Notes: generated by a model not told the origin, from the letters alone. Counted from the first letter of the stretch, positions 24,713 through 34,838 are shown. The stretch is DNA of 64,000 nt from Pyrinomonadaceae bacterium (GCA_017983495.1 JAGOBH010000001.1:62001-126000); one strand, 5' to 3'. Made by a program: numbers and translations.

Positions 24713-24771
24713 GGCGTTTATCCGCGGCTAAACTTCCTGCTTTTCTCGCGATACGCTAAAATCTAACTCTG

Positions 24772-25863
24772 ATGGACAAAGCAAGTAAGGCAATTTTGGT
24801 GCTTGAGGACGGACGTACGTTTACAGGGACGTCATTTGGGGCCGATGGCGAGACGTTTGGCGAGATGGTCTTTAATACGTCGATGTCCGGATATCAGGAG
24901 ATACTGACCGACCCGAGTTACGCCGGCCAGATCGTCTGTATGACGTATCCGCAGATCGGCAACTACGGCACGAACGAAGAAGACGTCGAATCACGCCGGC
25001 CGTGGGCTGAGGGCTTTGTCGTGCGTGAGGCGAGCAATATCGCGTCAAATTTTCGCTCGACAATGTCGCTGCAGGATTATCTGAAGACGAACAACATCGT
25101 AGGTATCGAGCACATCGACACACGAGCACTGGTCCGCCACATTCGCGATAAAGGTGCGATGCGCGCCGGCATTTCGACGATCGATACCGACGCCGCGAGC
25201 CTGTTGGCAAAGGTTTTGGCATCGCCCGAGATGACCGACCGCGAACTTGCTAGTTCGGTCACCGTCGATGAGGAATACGATTATGCCGCGACGGGCGAGG
25301 AGCGTTTTCACGTGGTCGCGTACGATTTCGGCGTAAAGACCAACAGTCTTCGCGAATTTGCCAAGTTCGGCTGCCGCATCACGGTCGTACCGGCGGACAC
25401 GTCGGCCGAGGACGTCATGGCTCTCAAACCGGACGGCATTTTTCTATCGAATGGCCCCGGCGACCCGGCCTCGATGCATGCGGTAATTGATGAGATCAAA
25501 CAGCTTACGGCGACCAATACGCCGATGTTCGGCATCTGTCTCGGCCATCAGCTGATCGGTTCGGCGTTTGGCGGATCGACGTACAAGCTCAAATTCGGCC
25601 ACCGCGGCGGAAACCAGCCGATCAAGGACCTGACCACCGGCAAGATCGAGATCACCTCGCACAACCACGGCTTCGCCGTCGACGCCGACAGCCTTCCTAA
25701 CGATGTCGAGGTCACGCACATCAACCTCAACGACCACACCGTCGCTGGCCTGAGGCACAAGACGCTGCCCGTTTTCTCGGTGCAATATCATCCTGAATCA
25801 GCCCCAGGGCCGCACGACAGCGAGTATCTGTTTGAGCGGTTCATCGGCCTGATGGAAAAATAG
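24772..25863 (+). CDS. carA: Carbamoyl-phosphate synthase small subunit
   Basis: 363 residues, normal for CarA. The N-terminal domain ([33 protein letters not shown]) is specific to this subunit. The C-terminal class I glutamine amidotransferase domain has [10 protein letters not shown] with the nucleophile Cys256 and VQYHPE with His340 and Glu342. It supplies ammonia from glutamine to the large subunit for arginine and pyrimidine synthesis. The large-subunit gene is not in this window. Confidence 0.96.
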   Translation: MDKASKAILVLEDGRTFTGTSFGADGETFGEMVFNTSMSGYQEILTDPSYAGQIVCMTYPQIGNYGTNEEDVESRRPWAEGFVVREASNIASNFRSTMSLQDYLKTNNIVGIEHIDTRALVRHIRDKGAMRAGISTIDTDAASLLAKVLASPEMTDRELASSVTVDEEYDYAATGEERFHVVAYDFGVKTNSLREFAKFGCRITVVPADTSAEDVMALKPDGIFLSNGPGDPASMHAVIDEIKQLTATNTPMFGICLGHQLIGSAFGGSTYKLKFGHRGGNQPIKDLTTGKIEITSHNHGFAVDADSLPNDVEVTHINLNDHTVAGLRHKTLPVFSVQYHPESAPGPHDSEYLFERFIGLMEK

Positions 25864-25999
25864 CTTTTCTGTTCGTATTCCGGATCCTCTGGGGGGCTTG
25901 TAAGCCGCTGATAACAAAAGGTCTTCGCCCTCCGGAATCATTCCGTTCTTTCACGAAAAATTGATAAGGTTAAGAGCCTTATGCTAATCTTTCGGCAAT

Positions 26000-26599
26000 A
26001 TGAAAAACATCCTAACCTTTGTATTTTGTGTATTTTGTCTATTTACTTCGAGCGCCGTTTCGCAGGGCAGCATGACGGTAGCGGGTGTCACATTCGACAA
26101 CACGGTAAAGGTCGGCGGTTCGGCGTTGGTGCTCAATGGTGCAGGCGTCAGGACCAAGCAGCTCTTTAAGATCTATGCGGCCGGGCTTTACCTTACGAGC
26201 AACAAGACGACAACCGCTGACGTGCTATCTCTGGGGGGAGCAAAGCGAGTTAAGATGGTGATCCTTCGTGACCTTGACAGCAATAGCTTTGCGAGTGGCT
26301 TCACAACCGCGTTCAATAACAATAATTCGAGTGTGGAACGAACCAGAATATTCTCTTCGATCACGCAGTTCAACGCTCTGTTTGCGACTGTGCCGGTCCT
26401 AAAAAAGGGCGACGTTATAACTCTCGACTGGGTTCCCGGAAAAGGTCTTCAATGTACCCGGAATGATCGAGCGGTCGGCAATGACATCAATGATGCGGCA
26501 TTTTATCAAGCCCTCCTAAAGGTCTGGCTGGGTGACAGGGCGGTGGAAACTGCACTGAAGACGGCTCTGCTCCGTGGTAACCCGGAAGGTTCCAGGTAG
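26000..26599 (+). CDS. Exported chalcone isomerase-like domain protein
   Basis: 199 residues with a signal peptide (to about residue 21). The rest matches the bacterial chalcone-isomerase-like domain: VAGVTFDNTVKVGG, LVLNGAGVRTKQLFKIYAAGLYL, KVWLGDRAVETALKTALL. Bacterial members are not known to act on chalcones; they are thought to bind fatty acids or other lipids in the periplasm, from family knowledge. It stands alone downstream of carA, 136 bp away; that gap holds an inverted repeat (ATTCCGGA at 25877-25884 and TCCGGAAT at 25931-25938) but no gene. Confidence 0.88.
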   Translation: MKNILTFVFCVFCLFTSSAVSQGSMTVAGVTFDNTVKVGGSALVLNGAGVRTKQLFKIYAAGLYLTSNKTTTADVLSLGGAKRVKMVILRDLDSNSFASGFTTAFNNNNSSVERTRIFSSITQFNALFATVPVLKKGDVITLDWVPGKGLQCTRNDRAVGNDINDAAFYQALLKVWLGDRAVETALKTALLRGNPEGSR

Positions 26600-26760
26600 C
26601 CAAAAACCAAATACTCGCGAATACGTATTTTAACGCTACATCGATCTGGTGAATGTGTCCATAGCCTTAAGACGTTGATCAGGACAACGCCTCTTGTTGT
26701 CCCGATGCGTGAAAGAAGGGTTAGTGTGTCTATGCGAGGCGAAAGATCCCGAGCCAATCT

Positions 26761-28566
26761 CTATTCGGGAATCCCGACTTTCCTGACCAATTCCTTAAAT
26801 CGCGGGTCGTCTCGCAGAGGATTAAGTGGTAATCGAATTTTGAGTTCTGCGATCTGTGGTTCGCGTTGATCATACGCTTTGTTCAGATATTCAAACGCTT
26901 TATCCTTGTCCCCGAGTCGGGCATAGACTTCCGCAATTCGAAAGGCCGGCAGATAAGCATTTTTGTCTTTTTCCACGCTTGACCTCTGACTGTCCAACTG
27001 AATGTCTATCTGCTTTTGCACAAAACCCTTATAACCGTCTTTTTCAAAAGCTTGTTGGAGGTCTTTGATGTTCTCCGGGCAAATGCCGAAGAGTAATTTG
27101 ATCTGGATAAGGCGTTGCTCGATGGCCTCAGAGTACATACCCTTGGCTTCATAAACGTCGGCGAGGTTATTACGAGGACTCGGGGCGTCCGGAAACAACT
27201 CAATGGTTTTCTTGAACTGAGCAATTGCTTCGTCCCGCTTACCTCCAACATCAATTACCCTGCCTTTTTGGTTGTTTATGACCATCGACAACGGGTCAAG
27301 TTCCAACGCTTTATTTATCTCCGCTAACGCCTGATCGCTTTTTCCCTGAAAGTAATATACCTCTGACAGCCACTGATAAGCAGACGGGTACTTAGGGTCG
27401 AGTTCGATCGCTCTCTTTAGCTCTTTCTCAGCACCTTTGAAATCATAATCATAGTTGCTTAGTGTCTGACCGAGCGAGGCATGTGCTTCCGCCAAATTCG
27501 GGTCAATTTCGAGTGCCTTTTGTGCCGCCTGTTTTGCCAGCGGCATATATTCACTTGGCCTGAAAGCACCGTAATAGGGCATCAATGCCAAAGTGTCGGC
27601 GAGTCCCGCATATGCGAGAGCATACCTCGGGTCAACTGCGATCGCTTGCTGGAAATACTCTCTGGCTTTTTGAAAGTCTGCGGTAGTTCTCTTGTTCCAA
27701 TGAAAACGACCTTTTAGGTAAAGCTGCTGCGCTTCGGAACTGGCCGTGTTAGTTTTGCTTACTCGCTCCTGTTCGGTCGCCGTTAGTTTTGAACGAAGCT
27801 TATCCGAAACGGTTTTGGCGATTTCGCTCTGCAATGAAACGAGGTCGTTCATCTTGCGGTTATATGTTTGACTCCAAATAGCATCAAGCTTTTTCGTATC
27901 TACCAACTCCAAAGTCACCTTCAGATCTTCACCACGTTGACTGACTCTGCCTAGTAAGACCGCCTCGACCCCCAACTCTCCGCCTATATCCCTGACCGAC
28001 TTTTCTTTACCTTTGTAGTAAAAGACCGTGCTCCTCGCCTTGACGGATAGATTTGGGATCTCAGTCAAACTGCTGATAAGCGATTCAGTCATTCCATCGC
28101 TCAAATACTCAATCTCTGCGTTGCCGCTCTCATTGACAAACGGCATTACGGCGATCGATTCGATCTGTTTGGCTGGGGCGAAATACTTGTAGCCAAAGAA
28201 TCCGCCGATCAGAACAACAGCCGCGACGGCAACCACGACCAGCGGCTTCGCCGCTCTATTTGCGGAGAAGCTATGCTTCTCCGATAGCCCGCCCAACGAT
28301 TCCCGAGGCTCCGCCTCAGCTCCTGTGCTTAGAATGGCGGTTTGTTCCGTTGTATTGATTTGAGCACGAGTCGGAGCTTCGCCGGGAGCAGCCGTCGAGT
28401 GAAGTATCGCGGTCTGCGGTTCGTCAGATGGGAACCCAGTCGCTATCGTTCCCGGTTCTGACTGCGAGCCGTTCGCCGGGCCTTCGAGCAGCGCATTGCC
28501 GTCGTCGAGACAATACAGCAGCGTGTCGTCGTAATAATCCCGTCTACATTCAGGGCATCGTTTCAT
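26761..28566 (-). CDS. Zinc-ribbon/TolB-like/TPR membrane protein (copy 1)
   Basis: 601 residues. An N-terminal zinc ribbon (C4, C7 and C19 in MKRCPECRRDYYDDTL then LYCLDDG) is followed by a low-complexity linker and one membrane segment (VVVAVAAVVLIGGFFGY, about residues 110-127). A TolB/FlgO-like domain follows (SIAVMPFVNESGNAEIEYLS, LGVEAVLLGRVSQRGE, ~135-265), then TPR repeats to the end (AYAGLADTL, AEAHASLGQTL). Acidobacterial genomes often hold many such proteins beside Ser/Thr kinases. The ribbon and domains suggest a membrane-bound adaptor with no enzyme activity of its own. It is paralogous to the gene at 29464-31257. Confidence 0.85.
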   Translation of the reverse strand: MKRCPECRRDYYDDTLLYCLDDGNALLEGPANGSQSEPGTIATGFPSDEPQTAILHSTAAPGEAPTRAQINTTEQTAILSTGAEAEPRESLGGLSEKHSFSANRAAKPLVVVAVAAVVLIGGFFGYKYFAPAKQIESIAVMPFVNESGNAEIEYLSDGMTESLISSLTEIPNLSVKARSTVFYYKGKEKSVRDIGGELGVEAVLLGRVSQRGEDLKVTLELVDTKKLDAIWSQTYNRKMNDLVSLQSEIAKTVSDKLRSKLTATEQERVSKTNTASSEAQQLYLKGRFHWNKRTTADFQKAREYFQQAIAVDPRYALAYAGLADTLALMPYYGAFRPSEYMPLAKQAAQKALEIDPNLAEAHASLGQTLSNYDYDFKGAEKELKRAIELDPKYPSAYQWLSEVYYFQGKSDQALAEINKALELDPLSMVINNQKGRVIDVGGKRDEAIAQFKKTIELFPDAPSPRNNLADVYEAKGMYSEAIEQRLIQIKLLFGICPENIKDLQQAFEKDGYKGFVQKQIDIQLDSQRSSVEKDKNAYLPAFRIAEVYARLGDKDKAFEYLNKAYDQREPQIAELKIRLPLNPLRDDPRFKELVRKVGIPE

Positions 28567-28572
28567 AGATTT

Positions 28573-29397
28573 CTACTTCAACTTTTTGATGTCTGAATTG
28601 TTCATCAAAGAAGTCATCTGCGCTATTGCGATCGCGTTTAGTTGGCGCACACGAAAGCTCTGTGGCAAACCTTGCTGAATCAGAATTGCGTTAAGACTTT
28701 CTAGATTCGATAAAACTACTAATTGTTCGATGGATGCGTGATCCCTAATATTTCCGTCCAGTTTGGGATTTTCGTCTCGCCACTGTTTGGCAGTTTTACC
28801 GAACAACGCCATATTTAAGAGGTCGGCTTCGGTGGCATAGACTAGATTGATCTGCGATCTTGAGAGTTCCGCCGGGATCAGATTTTCTTTGAGCGCGTCG
28901 GTGTGAATTCGATAGTTGATCTTTGCGAGTGTCCTTTGCAAATTCCATTCGAGATTTAAGCGACTGTTTTCATCGTCTTTGAGCCGCTGAAATTCGGTTA
29001 TCAGATACAACTTGAATTCCGACGAGATCCACGAGGCAAATTCAAATGCAATATCTCTGTGGGCAAAAGTGCCGCCGTAGCGTCCTGATTTTGAAATTAT
29101 GCCGATAGCATTGGTCGATTCGATCCACCTGTGCGGAGAAAGCACAAAGTAATTATTTCCCGCTTCATTTCTAAACCTCTGGAATTCGATAGGTTTAAAA
29201 CTCGGGTTATTTAATTTTTCCCATAAACCGATAAAATCGATCGTGCTTTTGCTCCGCATCCAATTGTTAATTACCGAAAACGGCTCAACGGAATTTCGGA
29301 ATTTGGCAATATCGGTTAACGAGATGAAGTCTTTTTCACCGCGATTGGCAACAGTAATTGCTGTTCCGCTAACCAATATAATTTTATTTTTCGCCAT
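28573..29397 (-). CDS. KilA-N domain protein
   Basis: 274 residues. The N-terminal ~150 residues match KilA-N: DFISLTDIAKFRN, INNWMRSKSTIDFIGLWEKL, RWIESTNAIGIISKSGRYGGTFAHRDIAFEFASWIS. This domain binds DNA and is common in phages and mobile elements. The C-terminal part is helical (NYRIHTDALKENLIP, ATEADLLNMALFGKTAKQW) and resembles the extension of other chromosomal KilA-N proteins. It lies between two paralogous TPR genes on the same strand, 6 bp from one and 66 bp from the other, and is clearly AT-richer than them, so it was probably acquired later. Confidence 0.88.
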   Translation of the reverse strand: MAKNKIILVSGTAITVANRGEKDFISLTDIAKFRNSVEPFSVINNWMRSKSTIDFIGLWEKLNNPSFKPIEFQRFRNEAGNNYFVLSPHRWIESTNAIGIISKSGRYGGTFAHRDIAFEFASWISSEFKLYLITEFQRLKDDENSRLNLEWNLQRTLAKINYRIHTDALKENLIPAELSRSQINLVYATEADLLNMALFGKTAKQWRDENPKLDGNIRDHASIEQLVVLSNLESLNAILIQQGLPQSFRVRQLNAIAIAQMTSLMNNSDIKKLK

Positions 29398-29463
29398 AAC
29401 TCAATTTACTGTATTGAACAGACAAGGAGTCGAATTCGACCCCTTTGAAATTTCCATCATTCT

Positions 29464-31257
29464 CTATTCCGGGATCCCGACTCGTTTGACCAATTCCTTA
29501 AATCGCGGGTCGTCTCGCACGAAGTCCCAAGTTTTACTGACCTTGAGGTCGAGCATTCCTGCAACACGCTCCTCATACGCTTTGTTCAGATATTCGATGG
29601 TCTTATCTTTGTCTTTGCCCCAGGCATATGCGATGGCAAAACCCATGGCTTTCACATATCCGTTGGGGTCTTTTACCTGTTTTGCGTTCAGCTCTTCGAT
29701 TCGTATTTCCTGACGCATTCGCCAGTAGCCATCCCAGCCGCCTTTTTCATAGGCTTCTTTCAGTTTCGCAATATTTTCGGGTTTGAAATCTTTATCTGCC
29801 TTCGCAGCAAGTAGGCGTTCTTCGACAGCCTGATCATATTTGCCTTGATCGGCATAAATATTACTGTTGTTACCACGAAAACGTGCTTCATTGGGAAATA
29901 GCTCATTGAACTTCCTGTTTTGTAAAAGTGCTTCGTCAAATCGTCCGGCACGTTGCAGATTAATCACCACCCATGCATTGACAGCAACCGAAAACGGGTC
30001 GAGTTCAACGGCTTTCGTTATCTCTCTGATTGCTTCGTCGTGTCGGCTACAGACGGATAAAAGTTCGGCATACCATTGATGAGCCGTCCCGTAATTCGGA
30101 TTGAGCTCGATCGCCCGTTTGAATGATTTCTCCGCACCTGCAAAGTCATAATCGTAATCAAAAAGGACTTTTGCCAGTGAGGTGTGGGCTTCCGCCAAGT
30201 TCGCATCAATTTCGAGAGCCTTGAGTGCCGTTGCCTTGGCTTGCGGCATATTGTCTTTCGGTCTGAAATCACCGTAGATTGGGAACACAGCATAAGTATC
30301 AGCTAATCCGCTGTATGCCAGGGCGTAGTTCGGGTCTTTTTCGATGGCTTGTTTGAAAAACACGATCGCTTTTTCAAATTCAGGTATTTGCCGCTTGTTC
30401 CAATGGTAACGACCTTGCAGATAAAGCTGATAGGCTTCCGGGTTGTCGGTGTATTTCTTCGCCAGCTTTTGCTCGCTTTCGCCTGACAGTTTTATCTGCA
30501 GTTTGCCCACGATCTCGGTCACGATCTCGCGTTGGGTGGTCAATAATTCGGAAAGTTTCCGTTCATACTGCTCGCCCCACAGCGACTTGTTGGTGCGGGC
30601 ATCTACAAGCTCGACCGTGATGTTCAGATTGTCGCCCCGCTTGGTAAGGCGTCCGGTCATCACCGCATCAACGCCAAGTTCGGAGGCGATCTTGGCAACA
30701 TCGGTCTCCTTCCCCTTGTAACGCATCACCGAACTCGTCGGGCTAACCCTCAGATCAGGGATCTGCGTCAGCCGAAAGATCACCGATTCTGCCAAACCAT
30801 CGGACAAATAATCCGTGTCGGCATCCGAATTCCTATTCTCAAACGGCATCACGGCGATGGAATTGATCTGTTTGGCAGGCGAAAAATATCGGTATCCAAA
30901 GAATCCGCCGACCAAAAGAACGACAGCAACCACGGCCGCGATCAGCGGCTTCGCCGCCCTATTTGCGGAAATGCTCGGCTTTTCCGAAAGCCCACCCAAA
31001 GACTCCCGAGGCTCCGCCTCCGCTCCACCAGGCAATACAGCAGTCTGCTCGGTAGTATGGATCTGCGCGCGAGTCGGAGCCTCGCCCGTAGACGCCGTCG
31101 AGTGCAAGATCGCCGTCTGAGGTTCGTCGGCCGAGAACCCAGTCGCTATCGCTCCCGGTTCTGACTTGGCCGGGCCGTAAAGCAATGCGGCTCCGTCATC
31201 AAGACAGAACATCATCGTATTGTCGTACTCGCGGCCGCATTGCGGGCATCGTTTCAT
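29464..31257 (-). CDS. Zinc-ribbon/TolB-like/TPR membrane protein (copy 2)
   Basis: 597 residues, the same layout as the gene at 26761-28566: zinc ribbon (C4, C7, C18 in MKRCPQCGREYDNTMMFCLDDG), membrane segment (AAVVAVVLLVGGFFGYRYF, about residues 106-124), TolB-like domain (SIAVMPFENRNSDADTDYLS, VDAVMTGRLTKRGDN) and TPRs. Linker and C-terminus are nearly identical to copy 1 (DPRFKELV.RVGIPE type ending), whereas the TPR region has diverged. This points to an old tandem duplication with patches of gene conversion. Confidence 0.85.
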   Translation of the reverse strand: MKRCPQCGREYDNTMMFCLDDGAALLYGPAKSEPGAIATGFSADEPQTAILHSTASTGEAPTRAQIHTTEQTAVLPGGAEAEPRESLGGLSEKPSISANRAAKPLIAAVVAVVLLVGGFFGYRYFSPAKQINSIAVMPFENRNSDADTDYLSDGLAESVIFRLTQIPDLRVSPTSSVMRYKGKETDVAKIASELGVDAVMTGRLTKRGDNLNITVELVDARTNKSLWGEQYERKLSELLTTQREIVTEIVGKLQIKLSGESEQKLAKKYTDNPEAYQLYLQGRYHWNKRQIPEFEKAIVFFKQAIEKDPNYALAYSGLADTYAVFPIYGDFRPKDNMPQAKATALKALEIDANLAEAHTSLAKVLFDYDYDFAGAEKSFKRAIELNPNYGTAHQWYAELLSVCSRHDEAIREITKAVELDPFSVAVNAWVVINLQRAGRFDEALLQNRKFNELFPNEARFRGNNSNIYADQGKYDQAVEERLLAAKADKDFKPENIAKLKEAYEKGGWDGYWRMRQEIRIEELNAKQVKDPNGYVKAMGFAIAYAWGKDKDKTIEYLNKAYEERVAGMLDLKVSKTWDFVRDDPRFKELVKRVGIPE

Positions 31258-31295
31258 AAAGTCTTTTCTCAGGCGGATCTTTGCGTTAGCTTGCC

Positions 31296-31991
31296 TTATA
31301 GCTTCAATTCGATATCGATCGCTTCAAAGACGGTCGAGCCGATGTTCTTGATATTGTGCGTCGTTCCGGCATTCTGCCAAACGTGATCACCGGCCTTTGG
31401 TTCAAGTTTTCGCTTGGTTCCGTCGTGAGCTATGAGTTCGATATCTGAGTCGTAAAGGATAATGCCGAGGCCACGCATCTGATGCGTATGCAGTTTCGAC
31501 GATTCTCCGGGTTTCAGTGTGAGGCGATTCACTCGCACACGCTCATTGTCGATCAGGATCACGTGGCCGTCCGAAAGAATGGGAAACTCCACCGCGGGCG
31601 TTGTATTTTTGCCCGCCAGTATCTCGATAAAAATATTGCGGAAATCGCTCTTGCCGCTATTGACGACGCGGTGCGTCAGTGGCGACGGGCGAACCCCGAA
31701 GGTGGCTGCCCCATACTTGATCTCGAACGGCGTCCTCTCGCCGCCCATTATCTCATCGATTATCTGGGCATTGCTCACCCGCACGCTGACACCATCATAG
31801 AGATGTATGTGATATTTCGTTGTCTCGCCAGCCGGAACGAGAACATCAAAGAGCCGAACAAACTCATTCTCGAATTTGAGCCGGTGCATCGGTTCCTTAT
31901 CGATCGGAACGCTAACCTGGGCGAAGCCGGTAATGATGAAACTCAGCAAGAACCAAGTGACTGCGACGATCAGGAATACACGTTTGTTCAT
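31296..31991 (-). CDS. Exported cupin-domain protein
   Basis: 231 residues from the ATG at 31991. A signal peptide (VFLIVAVTWFLLSFIITGFAQ) is followed by two cupin-like halves; the second has LKPGESSKLHTHQMRGLGIIL and GDHVWQNAGTTHNIKN, with the His residues of a metal site. The first half keeps VPAGETTKYHIHLYDGVSV. Function unknown; small exported cupins of this kind bind metals or small ligands. The frame is open for 23 more codons upstream, but those codons copy another gene's zinc ribbon (see 31992-32060). Confidence 0.72.
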   Translation of the reverse strand: MNKRVFLIVAVTWFLLSFIITGFAQVSVPIDKEPMHRLKFENEFVRLFDVLVPAGETTKYHIHLYDGVSVRVSNAQIIDEIMGGERTPFEIKYGAATFGVRPSPLTHRVVNSGKSDFRNIFIEILAGKNTTPAVEFPILSDGHVILIDNERVRVNRLTLKPGESSKLHTHQMRGLGIILYDSDIELIAHDGTKRKLEPKAGDHVWQNAGTTHNIKNIGSTVFEAIDIELKL

Positions 31992-32060
31992 AGTAGTTTT
32001 CAACGAGCACGGTAGCGTATCGTCGTAATAATCCCGCCTACATTCAAGGCATCGTTTCAT
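31992..32060 (-). pseudogene. Leftover zinc-ribbon 5' end fused upstream of the cupin gene
   Basis: These 23 codons read MKRCLECRRDYYDDTL and then lose similarity. The first 16 residues match the start of the zinc-ribbon/TPR protein at 28566 at all but one position. They are in frame with the cupin gene, so a fused 254-residue protein is possible, but it would bury the signal peptide and lacks the third Cys of the ribbon. A recombination scar from a third copy of the TPR gene is the simplest reading. Confidence 0.6.
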
Positions 32061-32084
32061 CTGATCTTATTGAGCCTCGAGCTC

Positions 32085-34838
32085 TTATTTACTGATCCCG
32101 CTGATCAGCACGACATCCCGGGTTTCTGTTCCGCGCATAAATACGAACTGTTTTCCGTCGGGAGATAGATCAAATGACCCCATGCGTTCACTAGTGAAAT
32201 TCGTAATCTGTTTTGGTGTGCCGCCGTCTATCGGTTGTGACCAGATATTTCCGACATTACCGTTATCGACGATGTAAGCTATCGAGCGTCCGTCCGGCAT
32301 CCAACGCAGCCCGTAACCCCTGCTACTCAGGGTGAGGGTTTTAACAGGCTTGCCACCAGTCGAGGGTATGATCGCAATTTTAGGCTGCGAGTTTGGGTCA
32401 TCCCACCAGATACAAGCGAATTGTTTTCCGTCCGGTGAAAATACAGGGTTAGATGATTCATTATCAGTCAGTTGAACAGGTGTACCGCCGTCTATTCCCA
32501 CTTTCCAGATCTTCAACGTATCAAAACCTTCAGAATAAATGACTTCCTTACCATCAGGTGAAATGCTTTGCTGAGCACTGTTCCCAGTGGTCAACTGTTT
32601 CGGATCACTGCCGTCGATACCCATCCGCCAGATCGCAGGAAATCCGCTTTGAAGAGAAAGGTAAACAACATATCGGCCATCAGGCGAGACCCTCGGACTC
32701 ATGCTAAGGTTGTTTGACGTCAGCCGCTTTGCGGTTCCGCCGGAAAGGTCGGTAACGTAAATATCCGAATCAAGGCCCGAACCTCTTCCGTAAACCAATC
32801 TGCCGTCAGGCGTCCAGACGGGGTCAAAATTCTGATTACTGCCCGAGGTGATTTGAGTTGCCCGAGTACTATCGGCGACCGGAGCAGTCCAGATGTTGCT
32901 TGTCGAAACAGACTGCACCGTTGCCAGAACACTAGCGTCCGCCGTGAGACCGATCGAACTATAATCATTCAGATCGTTCGATACCTTTTTGGCTTCGCCG
33001 GAAGGATAAGATATTTGCCAAAATTGTAAGGGTTGATTTGCTTTCTCGGTGGCAAGGGTCAAAAGGCTTTTGCCATCCGGCAGCCACTCCCAAACCGCAT
33101 AGTTAAAAAATTTGCGCTTTTCAAACTGAGTTATCTCGCCACTGGCGACAGAGACTGTCGAAAATACCCAGTTGCGTGGTTTATTTGTGCCCGTCCAGAG
33201 TGCGATCGTCTTCCCGTCGGGTGACCAGCGTCCCCGGCTGCTCGCCATCTCATCATTTCCTTTCAGCTTTAACAGTTGACGAGGTTCGGTGCCATCCGCG
33301 TTGGAGATCATCAGGAGGGTTTCGTCATTCGGCAGATCTTCAACCCCGTAGGTGATCTGCTTGCCATCGGGCGAAAAGCTTATCCCGCCCGAAACACCGC
33401 TGATCAACTTGCGAGCCGTCCCGCCCAGCACCGGCACTTGATACACGGTGCCGAGGATCGTCCCTTCGCTCGCATTGTAATACAAATAATTGCCATCCGG
33501 AGAAAACGCTAATCCCCGGTAATTGACATCGGCCGGCGGCACGATCTGGGTGTTACTGTCAGGAATAGCAACCTGTTTGAGCCACAGGCTTGTTTTTCCG
33601 CCGTCAAAGACCGAATAGATCAGCCATTTACCGTCCGGTGAGATAGCAACCTGGCCTACTTTGCCGGAGTCGGTGACCTTCGTGATCTTAGCAGATTCAA
33701 AGGAGAGGGTTGTCGGCTGACTGGCGGAGTACTTGAAGATACCGAAACCGACCCCCGCGATCAACAGGATCGCTATCGGGAGGATCCAATACTTGCCTCT
33801 TTTTACCTGTGTGACGAGATACTCGGCGCTCGACATCTGCTGCGGCATGCTGTTTTGCGTCGAGATCACACCGGTATGGATAGCGGTGGCGTTTTCGCTC
33901 CGCTGCACCGTACTGACATTTGATGAGCCGGTCGATTGCGGAACGCTCGAGCGTTCGAGTTCCTCGGAAAACTCGAGTTCTTTTTTCAGGTTCTTTACGT
34001 CGAGCAGCAGGTCCTTGACCGTCTGATACCGCTCGTCCGTTTGCTTTTGCAGCGATTTGCGGATTATTCGTCGTAATTCCGATGGCGTATCGTCAGCGAG
34101 CGGCGGCGGTTCTTTGGTCAGGATCGCGGCGATCGAGTCGTTCGCCGTCTCACCTGCAAAAGGTGTGGCACCGGCGAGCATCTCATAAATCACAATGCCG
34201 AGGCTCCAGACGTCGGATCGGGCATCAGTTTCCTTGGCCCGCGCTTGTTCGGGTGACATATAGGCAACGGTTCCCATCACCACACCCGGCCGCGTGTTGA
34301 CCTGTGCTCTGGTCGCATCTTCGGAACCGCCTTCCCGCCCGCCCGCTGTCGCAGGCGGTTCTGACAGCTTGGCCAATCCGAAATCAAGGACCTTTACGAT
34401 CCCGTCATCGCGGAGCATTATGTTTTCCGGCTTGATGTCGCGGTGGACGATGCCCGCACTGTGAGCGGCGTTGAGCGCCGCGGCGACCTGCATCGCAACG
34501 TCGAGCACCTCTCGCAAGGTCATCGGTTCACGCCGCAAACGGTCGCGAAGCGTCTCGCCCTTGATCAGCTCGGTCGCGATGTAACGCGTATGCTCGAATT
34601 CGCCGATCTCGTAGACCGTCAGAATGTTTGGGTGATTGAGCGCCGACGCAGCTTTGGCTTCCTGAACGAATCGCCTGACGCGCTCTTCGTCACCCGCGAC
34701 CTCATCGAGCAAGACCTTTAGAGCGACCTGTCGTTCGAGCTTTGTGTCCTGCGCGAGATAGACCTCGCCCATCCCGCCCGCACCGATAGCGGAGATCATT
34801 GTGTAGTGAGCAATTGAAGCCGGCAGTTCTCTAGCCAT
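32085..34838 (-). CDS. Membrane Ser/Thr protein kinase with TolB-like propeller
   Basis: 917 residues from the ATG at 34838 (a frame to 34886 exists but adds no domain). The Hanks-type kinase domain (residues ~10-270) has GAGGMGEVYLAQD (P-loop), VALKVL (Lys), HRDIKPENIML (catalytic Asp) and DFGLAKL. A linker and one membrane segment (ILPIAILLIAGVGFGIF, about 360) lead to six or more PD40/WD40-like repeats (GQVAISPDGKWLIYSVF, FSPDGKQFACIWWDD) forming an extracytoplasmic TolB-like propeller. This is a common sensor-kinase architecture in Acidobacteriota. The signal it senses is unknown. It heads the run of zinc-ribbon genes on the same strand. Confidence 0.92.
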   Translation of the reverse strand: MARELPASIAHYTMISAIGAGGMGEVYLAQDTKLERQVALKVLLDEVAGDEERVRRFVQEAKAASALNHPNILTVYEIGEFEHTRYIATELIKGETLRDRLRREPMTLREVLDVAMQVAAALNAAHSAGIVHRDIKPENIMLRDDGIVKVLDFGLAKLSEPPATAGGREGGSEDATRAQVNTRPGVVMGTVAYMSPEQARAKETDARSDVWSLGIVIYEMLAGATPFAGETANDSIAAILTKEPPPLADDTPSELRRIIRKSLQKQTDERYQTVKDLLLDVKNLKKELEFSEELERSSVPQSTGSSNVSTVQRSENATAIHTGVISTQNSMPQQMSSAEYLVTQVKRGKYWILPIAILLIAGVGFGIFKYSASQPTTLSFESAKITKVTDSGKVGQVAISPDGKWLIYSVFDGGKTSLWLKQVAIPDSNTQIVPPADVNYRGLAFSPDGNYLYYNASEGTILGTVYQVPVLGGTARKLISGVSGGISFSPDGKQITYGVEDLPNDETLLMISNADGTEPRQLLKLKGNDEMASSRGRWSPDGKTIALWTGTNKPRNWVFSTVSVASGEITQFEKRKFFNYAVWEWLPDGKSLLTLATEKANQPLQFWQISYPSGEAKKVSNDLNDYSSIGLTADASVLATVQSVSTSNIWTAPVADSTRATQITSGSNQNFDPVWTPDGRLVYGRGSGLDSDIYVTDLSGGTAKRLTSNNLSMSPRVSPDGRYVVYLSLQSGFPAIWRMGIDGSDPKQLTTGNSAQQSISPDGKEVIYSEGFDTLKIWKVGIDGGTPVQLTDNESSNPVFSPDGKQFACIWWDDPNSQPKIAIIPSTGGKPVKTLTLSSRGYGLRWMPDGRSIAYIVDNGNVGNIWSQPIDGGTPKQITNFTSERMGSFDLSPDGKQFVFMRGTETRDVVLISGISK

